DNA of 12,424 bases from the NCBI GenBank assembly GCA_036654795.1, contig JAVVRI010000092.1, positions 1 through 12,424 on the forward strand, given 5' to 3'. Source of the stretch: JAVVRI01 sp036654795. GTDB taxonomy: Bacteria > Bacteroidota > Bacteroidia > Bacteroidales > Tannerellaceae. Below the pieces are notes generated by a model. The model did not search any database. It saw nothing but the letters and a program-made list of their open reading frames with translations, and was not told the DNA's origin. The position numbers and the translations under genes were made by a program. This document shows, one piece after another, positions 7,347 to 12,424 of this stretch. The first letter of the stretch is position 1. Each line of letters begins with the position of its first letter.

Positions 7347-10229
7347 ATGAAGAACATTTATCTACTTATTTTTTTGTTGGGGCAGTTTTGTCTGAATACA
7401 TTGCCTGCTCAAAATGATATTAGCCTGTATCCGTACAGGATGACCCCTTCCCTCCATCCAGACTATGCCCGCTATCATGTTAAATCGCCGGATGCCTCAT
7501 TTTTTAAGAATAAAGTTCAGTTTATTGCCCTTCGCGATTTGTCTGGCGACTATAAAAAGAAGCTGGACTTATGGGTTAACAAGGATAAACTGGGCGACAT
7601 CTTGTGGGTATCCTACCCACTGGTGTATCAAGATAACCTGAAAGAAGTAGTTTCCGAAATCAAGAAAAGAGATTTATATTTGTTCGACCTTTGGGGCTTT
7701 ATACCCGGTTCAGGTCCCGGCGGATACTGGCAGCAATTTGTCATTCCCGAAGGAGTGCTCGATCTGTTTCAGGCAGAACTGGGCGATCGCTGGATGGGGA
7801 TGGACAATGGCGAGCAGGACGGTCGCTATGTGGGTAACTTTGCTCCACGTATGTATCCGCTCGGAGCAGACCGCAAGCAGCAATACTTTAACTTCCAACG
7901 TCACTTCCAGGAGATGGGTAATCTGCTGGGTAACAAAATGGCCACATTGGTCTCTCTCAACTTTGGACATTATTTCCTGAAGGAGGGACTTTATACCTTG
8001 ATTGGTGCAGAGACAGCCCAAGGATTGCCGAATGCGCAAATATATTATTCCTTTATCCGTGGTGCTGGTAAGCAATATGGCGTAAACTGGTTTGGAAATG
8101 CTTCGGTTTGGAATCGTTGGGGATATAAGACGTATGGAAAAGAGGCGACGAATATTGACGACGATTACAACAGTGGCGGCCCGTTAAAGGGAACTTCCCT
8201 TGGCCTTTTGAAGCGCTTAATATATACCCACATGTTATACAATTGCATGGCCGTAGGCTTTGAAGGCTCTATGCGTTTGGACAATGATAAGTTAAGCCCT
8301 ATTGGAAAGATACAGCAAAACGCCGTAAAGTGGATGGAGAAGCATGGCGATCCGGGTACACTATACACGCCCGTAGCCGTAATGACTGATTTCTTTTCCG
8401 GATGGTCGTTCCCTCGACACCTATATTCTCGGCAAGCTTATAAAGTATGGGGAAATCTTCCTTACGAACAACCCGATTATCTGACGGATGACCTATTAAA
8501 TGTCCTTTATCCGGGTTATCAGGATGCCTCTTACTATAAAGACGAGCGCGGCTTTGTAGCACCTACCCCTTATGGCGACATAGCCGATTGCCTTATGAGC
8601 GATGCCTCCTTATGGATGCTTAAACAATATCCGGTTCTGGTGATTGCCGATGAGTTGCGTCCGGGTAAAGAGATCAACGACAAACTGGAGGCTTACGTAA
8701 AAGAAGGTGGACACCTCGTTATCACCTCTGGCTCATTAAAGAACATGCCTGATGGGATTGCCGGAATCCGCACAGGAAGCAAATTGAATGTAACCTCAGC
8801 CCCGATTACCTACAACGGGCAAACATTGAAAGAAAGCGCTCCTTATACTTTAGCAGAGCTTGTCTATCCGTCTTCTGCTATCGTCCTACAGCAAGCAGGG
8901 GGCCAGCCGGCTGCTATCGAGCTGAACGCGGGCAAGGGGAAAATAACGGTTATTGCCTCTCCCTTTGCCGTAACAGACGCACCTCAGTGCGCATTGCCTG
9001 TTAAGGTGAGCGAAGAGAAACCTTTAGACAAGCCCTACCCCATGTTAAACCATACGCAGGCGCTGCTAAGCACTATATTTTCGTCCGTACAACTCTTCGA
9101 GGCCAATCCCGAACTGAGTCTCGTAACTTGCTCGAAAGGAAACGGTGCGTACACCGTGCTTATATCGAATGAGCAATGGACGCCCAAAACCTTCGAGATC
9201 CGGGCAAAGACAGGCACGATTGCCTCCATAAAAGAACTGCCTACGGACTGTTCCGAAATGAAAGCGATTGGTTATGCGCCTAAGGTGACCAACGTTAAGT
9301 TAGTGGGTCAGAATACGGCAAATAAGATTGCCGGCGGCAATGTCCGCATATTTCTGGTTCAACTGAACGGTGAAGCCGTAAAGCTTTTGCCGGAGGTGGT
9401 GCCTGTTGCTAATCCGTCAGGACGCGCATTAGTGTTGCGCAATGTCCTGAACGCAAAGGAAGAAATATTGTCACGTCCCACCTTCTTTGCCCATTACGAC
9501 CGGGTAGTGTTAGACTGGCGTTACCTATCCACAAAGGAGAAAGAGGCGTTGCAGCAAGAATCCGGTTGGTTAACACGCCAGAAAGTGAAGATCAGCGTAG
9601 ACTTGACTTCCGGTCTGAACCTGTTTCCTGATTTGCGTATCGTCAACAACGATCCTCCGCTCTATCAAAAAAGTATGAACATAATGAAGGGCATAATAGA
9701 CAAAATGGCTTTGCTGGGAGCTGACGAGTTATTGATTGCTTCGCAACGCTCTGTAGAAAACAATTATACGCCCCAACAGTTTAAGGCTTCACTGATAGAA
9801 TCCTTTCAGGAATTGGCCGACTATGCCGCCGGAAAGAACATTCGTTTGGTGTTACGACAAGCTTCGCTGAGAGTTCCGGATACAATTGAAGGCCTACAAG
9901 AGGTAATGCAGCAAGTAAACCGTCCGAACTTCACCCTAGCGCCCGCCTTGTCTCTCCTGTTGTTGGACGAGCAAGCACTAGATAGTAATATCGCTCGCTT
10001 GAAGCAAATGGGAATAAAACATCTGTTAGTTTCTGCTCCAGCTAAAGATATAAATGATCAGTTGTGGAATACGAATGCGCCAATCCATGCCTCCTCACAA
10101 AAGAAGGCTATCCGGAAGGTTTTGGAAGCATTTCCCGGCTCTGCCTACATAATGGACGTTTTATACTCATCGCAAGACGATGAATATATGGACAGCAAGG
10201 AATTGGATGCCATGGTAACTACTAAATAA
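7347..10229 (+). CDS. exported multidomain protein with glycoside-hydrolase-like, amidotransferase-like and isomerase-barrel-like regions
   Basis: I cannot name this 960-residue protein. A signal peptide at 1-21 (LLIFLLGQFC core, cleavage after LPA) lacks a lipobox, so a soluble periplasmic protein is likely. Residues about 55-335 resemble a glycoside-hydrolase TIM barrel: VQFIALRDLS, YLFDLWGFIPG, RWMGMDNGEQDGRY, LVSLNFGHYF, GAETAQG, FIRGAGKQYGVNWFG. Glu156 (NGEQDGR) and Glu222 (GAETAQ) are candidate acidic residues. Residues about 340-475 look like a class I amidotransferase-like domain of the kind found after GH42-type barrels (YPVLVIADELRPG, then LEAYVKEGGHLVITSGS). A beta-rich stretch follows (GKGKITVIASPFAVTD). 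Residues about 745-935 resemble a xylose-isomerase-like/AP-endonuclease-2 barrel (NNDPPLYQKSMNIMKGIIDK, then LGADELLIASQ and LADYAAGKNIRLVLRQ), but the usual metal-binding acids and histidines are not apparent. It lies between the sigma gene and the HzsA-like gene (42 and 7 bp gaps). Export, size and operon position are firm; domain names are from memory of fold patterns. Confidence 0.7.
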   Translation: MKNIYLLIFLLGQFCLNTLPAQNDISLYPYRMTPSLHPDYARYHVKSPDASFFKNKVQFIALRDLSGDYKKKLDLWVNKDKLGDILWVSYPLVYQDNLKEVVSEIKKRDLYLFDLWGFIPGSGPGGYWQQFVIPEGVLDLFQAELGDRWMGMDNGEQDGRYVGNFAPRMYPLGADRKQQYFNFQRHFQEMGNLLGNKMATLVSLNFGHYFLKEGLYTLIGAETAQGLPNAQIYYSFIRGAGKQYGVNWFGNASVWNRWGYKTYGKEATNIDDDYNSGGPLKGTSLGLLKRLIYTHMLYNCMAVGFEGSMRLDNDKLSPIGKIQQNAVKWMEKHGDPGTLYTPVAVMTDFFSGWSFPRHLYSRQAYKVWGNLPYEQPDYLTDDLLNVLYPGYQDASYYKDERGFVAPTPYGDIADCLMSDASLWMLKQYPVLVIADELRPGKEINDKLEAYVKEGGHLVITSGSLKNMPDGIAGIRTGSKLNVTSAPITYNGQTLKESAPYTLAELVYPSSAIVLQQAGGQPAAIELNAGKGKITVIASPFAVTDAPQCALPVKVSEEKPLDKPYPMLNHTQALLSTIFSSVQLFEANPELSLVTCSKGNGAYTVLISNEQWTPKTFEIRAKTGTIASIKELPTDCSEMKAIGYAPKVTNVKLVGQNTANKIAGGNVRIFLVQLNGEAVKLLPEVVPVANPSGRALVLRNVLNAKEEILSRPTFFAHYDRVVLDWRYLSTKEKEALQQESGWLTRQKVKISVDLTSGLNLFPDLRIVNNDPPLYQKSMNIMKGIIDKMALLGADELLIASQRSVENNYTPQQFKASLIESFQELADYAAGKNIRLVLRQASLRVPDTIEGLQEVMQQVNRPNFTLAPALSLLLLDEQALDSNIARLKQMGIKHLLVSAPAKDINDQLWNTNAPIHASSQKKAIRKVLEAFPGSAYIMDVLYSSQDDEYMDSKELDAMVTTK

Positions 10230-10236
10230 ATTGATT

Positions 10237-12424
10237 ATGTGGAGAAAAGTGTTATTAACAGGGTGTGTCTCTTTTTGTCTGTTAGGCGGAGTTGCGCTTC
10301 GTGCGCAAACTAGTTGCACAACGAAGGAGGAGATCACTCCCGAACAACTGAACCGTACTCAGAAGAGTGTGGAAGCAATGGTGAAAGAACTGAAGAACAC
10401 AGACTTCTTTCTTGTCGAGTTTAATAAAATATCGGCTGCCGGTTCACGAGAGCAGCAGATGAAGGCTTGCAAGGAGTTGGCAGGAAGACTAATGCCGGTG
10501 CTCGAAATGCAAGCCGAACTGGAATGGATAAAGCCGGCTGCTATCCGCGCCGCACTGGATGAGATGAAGAAGCATACGGGGTTTGATGCACCGAAAGCGG
10601 AAGCACGTTTGAAGGAGTTGGATGCTTTGCAGGCTGCCGGTTACAACGGCATCTATGTGGGTGACAAGCAAGCAATGGTCAGAGCTGAAAAAGCGTTAAA
10701 CCTAAAGCGAGAACTAATGCTTCAAAGTCCGGATGTGGATGTAGACAAGGTGCTTACGGTCAAATATAATTTAGGCGAGCGAGCCAACTTCGTCGGAGCG
10801 GGCAGCTTGGGCATCCAACCCAACAACTGGTCGAACCAGACGACTGCCAGCCGGAAGAACTTTCAAGCGGAAGTAATTGAGCTTTCCGGACTTAAAAGTG
10901 GCAATGTGCAGAGACGGACAATCTTTAAACCCTCCATGAATGGCGCGGCCGTAACCGACTTGGCTCCCAACTGGGACGGAAAGAGAATGATGTTTACATC
11001 GCTCGACAGCACACGCCGCTGGCAGGTGTTCGAAATGGGAATAGACGGTACGGGATGTAAGCAGGTGACTTGTGTAAACGAGCCCGATCTGGAATTCTTT
11101 GATGCTGCTTACTTGCCCGATGGACGCATTGTGGCTGTTTCGAATATTGGTTACCATGGCGTACCCTGCGTAAATGGTAGTGACGAAGTGGGGAATATGG
11201 TCCTTTACGATCCGAGAAATGGAAACCTACGTCGTATCACCTTCGACCAGGATGCCAACTGGAACCCAATCGTTCTGGCTAATGGTAAAATAATGTATAC
11301 CCGTTGGGAATATACAGACCTTACGCATTACTTCTCACGTATCGTAATGCATGCCAATCCGGATGGTACGGAGCAGAAATCGTTGTATGGTAGTGGCTCT
11401 ATGTTTCCCAATAGCATCTTCGACATGAAACCTCTACCTACGGCAAGCAACCGCTTTGTAGGTATCATCTCAGGTCATCACGGAGTAGCCCGTGCCGGCC
11501 GCCTGATCCTATTCGATCCCGCTAAGAGCCGGAAGGAGGAGAAGGGAATGGTGCAAGAGTTGCCCTTCCGTGGCCGCGCTATTATCCCGGAAGTAAAGGA
11601 CGAATTGGTAAATGGTGTATGGCCGCAGTTCGTAAAGCCCTATCCGCTTACCGACAATACGTTCCTAGTTACCGCCAAGCTGTCTCCTTATAGCCGTTGG
11701 GGTATTTACCTCGTTGATGTATATGACAACCTTACCCTGCTGGCCAATGCCGATGAAGCAGGAATGATCTATTCGATTCCCGTAAAGAGCCGTCCGGTGC
11801 CTCCCTCCATTCCGGATCGGGTGAAGTTGGAAGAGAAGCAAGCCACGGTCTTTATTCAAGATATTTATGAAGGAGAAGGCCTGAGGGGCGTGCCGCGTGG
11901 CCAGATAAAGTCTTTCCGTGTTTATGCGTATGAATATGCGTACCAAAAGACATTATCCGATCATTACAACCATGGCATACAAGCTGGTTGGGACATTAAG
12001 CGTTTGCTGGGCACTGTTCCGGTAGAGGAAGATGGTTCTGCTATCTTTAAGATACCGGCTAATACTCCGGTCTCACTCCAACCGCTCGATTCGGAAGGAC
12101 GCGCTGTGCAATGGATGCGTAGTTGGTTGACCGGTATGCCGGGCGAAGTAATCTCCTGTGTGGGTTGTCACGAAGACCAGAACACCATACCTGTCCCTAA
12201 GCGGGTGCAGGCTTCTGCCCGCAAACCGCACGAACTGAAAATGGCTGAAGGGGGTGTGCGCTCGTATACGTTTAAGAACGAGATACAACCTATTCTTGAC
12301 AGAGCTTGCATTGCCTGCCATAATGGAAGCAAGCCGGGGCGTCCTAACTTTAAGGACACCAGCTTCGTTAGTGTAACGGATTGGAGCGGAACGCGCTATA
12401 TGCAGAAGAGCTATCTGGCTTTCC
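10237..12424 (+). CDS. exported HzsA-related protein with two CxxCH haem-c motifs (3' truncated)
   Basis: An open frame of 729 residues runs from the ATG at 10237 off the right edge. A signal peptide (1-24, ending ALRA before Gln25) has no lipobox, pointing to the periplasm. Residues about 30-160 are helical and charged. From about 190 there are beta-propeller, PD40/TolB-like repeats (LAPNWDGKRMMFTSLDS, then YLPDGRIVAVSN, LANGKIMYTRWEY and TAKLSPYSRWGIYLVD). At 541-562 comes QDIYEGEGLRGVPRGQIK, then VPVEEDGSAIFKIPAN and LDSEGRAVQWMRS, a run I associate with the middle domain of the HzsA family. Two haem-attachment motifs follow: CVGCH at 641-645 and CIACH at 691-695; the second sits in a small cytochrome-like segment (EIQPILDRACIACHNG). 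True HzsA makes hydrazine in anammox bacteria; homologues elsewhere have no assigned reaction, and hydrazine synthesis is not implied. The start is 7 bp after the previous stop, so the two genes are co-transcribed. Confidence 0.78.
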   Translation, partial: MWRKVLLTGCVSFCLLGGVALRAQTSCTTKEEITPEQLNRTQKSVEAMVKELKNTDFFLVEFNKISAAGSREQQMKACKELAGRLMPVLEMQAELEWIKPAAIRAALDEMKKHTGFDAPKAEARLKELDALQAAGYNGIYVGDKQAMVRAEKALNLKRELMLQSPDVDVDKVLTVKYNLGERANFVGAGSLGIQPNNWSNQTTASRKNFQAEVIELSGLKSGNVQRRTIFKPSMNGAAVTDLAPNWDGKRMMFTSLDSTRRWQVFEMGIDGTGCKQVTCVNEPDLEFFDAAYLPDGRIVAVSNIGYHGVPCVNGSDEVGNMVLYDPRNGNLRRITFDQDANWNPIVLANGKIMYTRWEYTDLTHYFSRIVMHANPDGTEQKSLYGSGSMFPNSIFDMKPLPTASNRFVGIISGHHGVARAGRLILFDPAKSRKEEKGMVQELPFRGRAIIPEVKDELVNGVWPQFVKPYPLTDNTFLVTAKLSPYSRWGIYLVDVYDNLTLLANADEAGMIYSIPVKSRPVPPSIPDRVKLEEKQATVFIQDIYEGEGLRGVPRGQIKSFRVYAYEYAYQKTLSDHYNHGIQAGWDIKRLLGTVPVEEDGSAIFKIPANTPVSLQPLDSEGRAVQWMRSWLTGMPGEVISCVGCHEDQNTIPVPKRVQASARKPHELKMAEGGVRSYTFKNEIQPILDRACIACHNGSKPGRPNFKDTSFVSVTDWSGTRYMQKSYLAF

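Noticed and set aside
10771..11157. Open frame of 128 codons on the minus strand within the HzsA-like gene
   Set aside because: The plus-strand frame is continuous for 729 residues with family motifs, so the antisense frame is a shadow.
10237..12424. Hydrazine synthase and anammox metabolism
   Set aside because: Only a homologue of the alpha subunit is present, no beta or gamma subunit gene is in view, and the Sus-type context points to a gut-type Bacteroidetes; homology does not carry the reaction with it.

Overview
The window looks like part of a gut-type Bacteroidetes genome (Bacteroides, Parabacteroides or a close relative). The signs are a SusC/SusD-type outer-membrane pair, a FecR-type anti-sigma factor, an ECF sigma factor, AT-rich spacers, little Shine-Dalgarno sequence before the starts, and a candidate Bacteroides-type promoter (TTTG plus TAnnTTTG). 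Every recognised gene lies on the + strand. No tRNA, rRNA, CRISPR array, insertion sequence or integrase was seen, and no gene-free stretch exceeds 200 bases.

Layout. (1) 1-257: the 3' end of a PD-(D/E)XK nuclease-domain gene, clearly richer in G+C than what follows. (2) 258-429: a spacer with a candidate promoter and an unusual three-half-site array just before the next gene. (3) 430-6582: FecR-like anti-sigma factor, SusC-like TonB-dependent transporter with an N-terminal signalling (STN) domain, and SusD-like lipoprotein. (4) 6583-6749: a spacer with an 11-bp stem-loop. (5) 6750-12424: an ECF sigma factor, a 960-residue exported multidomain protein with a glycoside-hydrolase-like look, and the first 729 residues of an exported protein related to the alpha subunit of hydrazine synthase (HzsA) with two CxxCH haem-c motifs, cut off by the right edge.

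How it may work together (inference). This reads as a polysaccharide-utilisation-type locus controlled by transenvelope signalling. Ligand binding to SusC/SusD would signal through the STN domain to FecR, which would release an ECF sigma factor. The only sigma gene in view lies downstream of susD instead of in the usual place just before fecR. The sigma gene is close to two exported proteins (42 and 7 bp gaps), so these three probably form one transcription unit. The oddest part is the coupling of a Sus-type uptake system to a probable dihaem HzsA-like protein and to a protein combining a hydrolase-like barrel, an amidotransferase-like domain and an apparently degenerate isomerase-like barrel. 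The substrate and chemistry cannot be read from the sequence.
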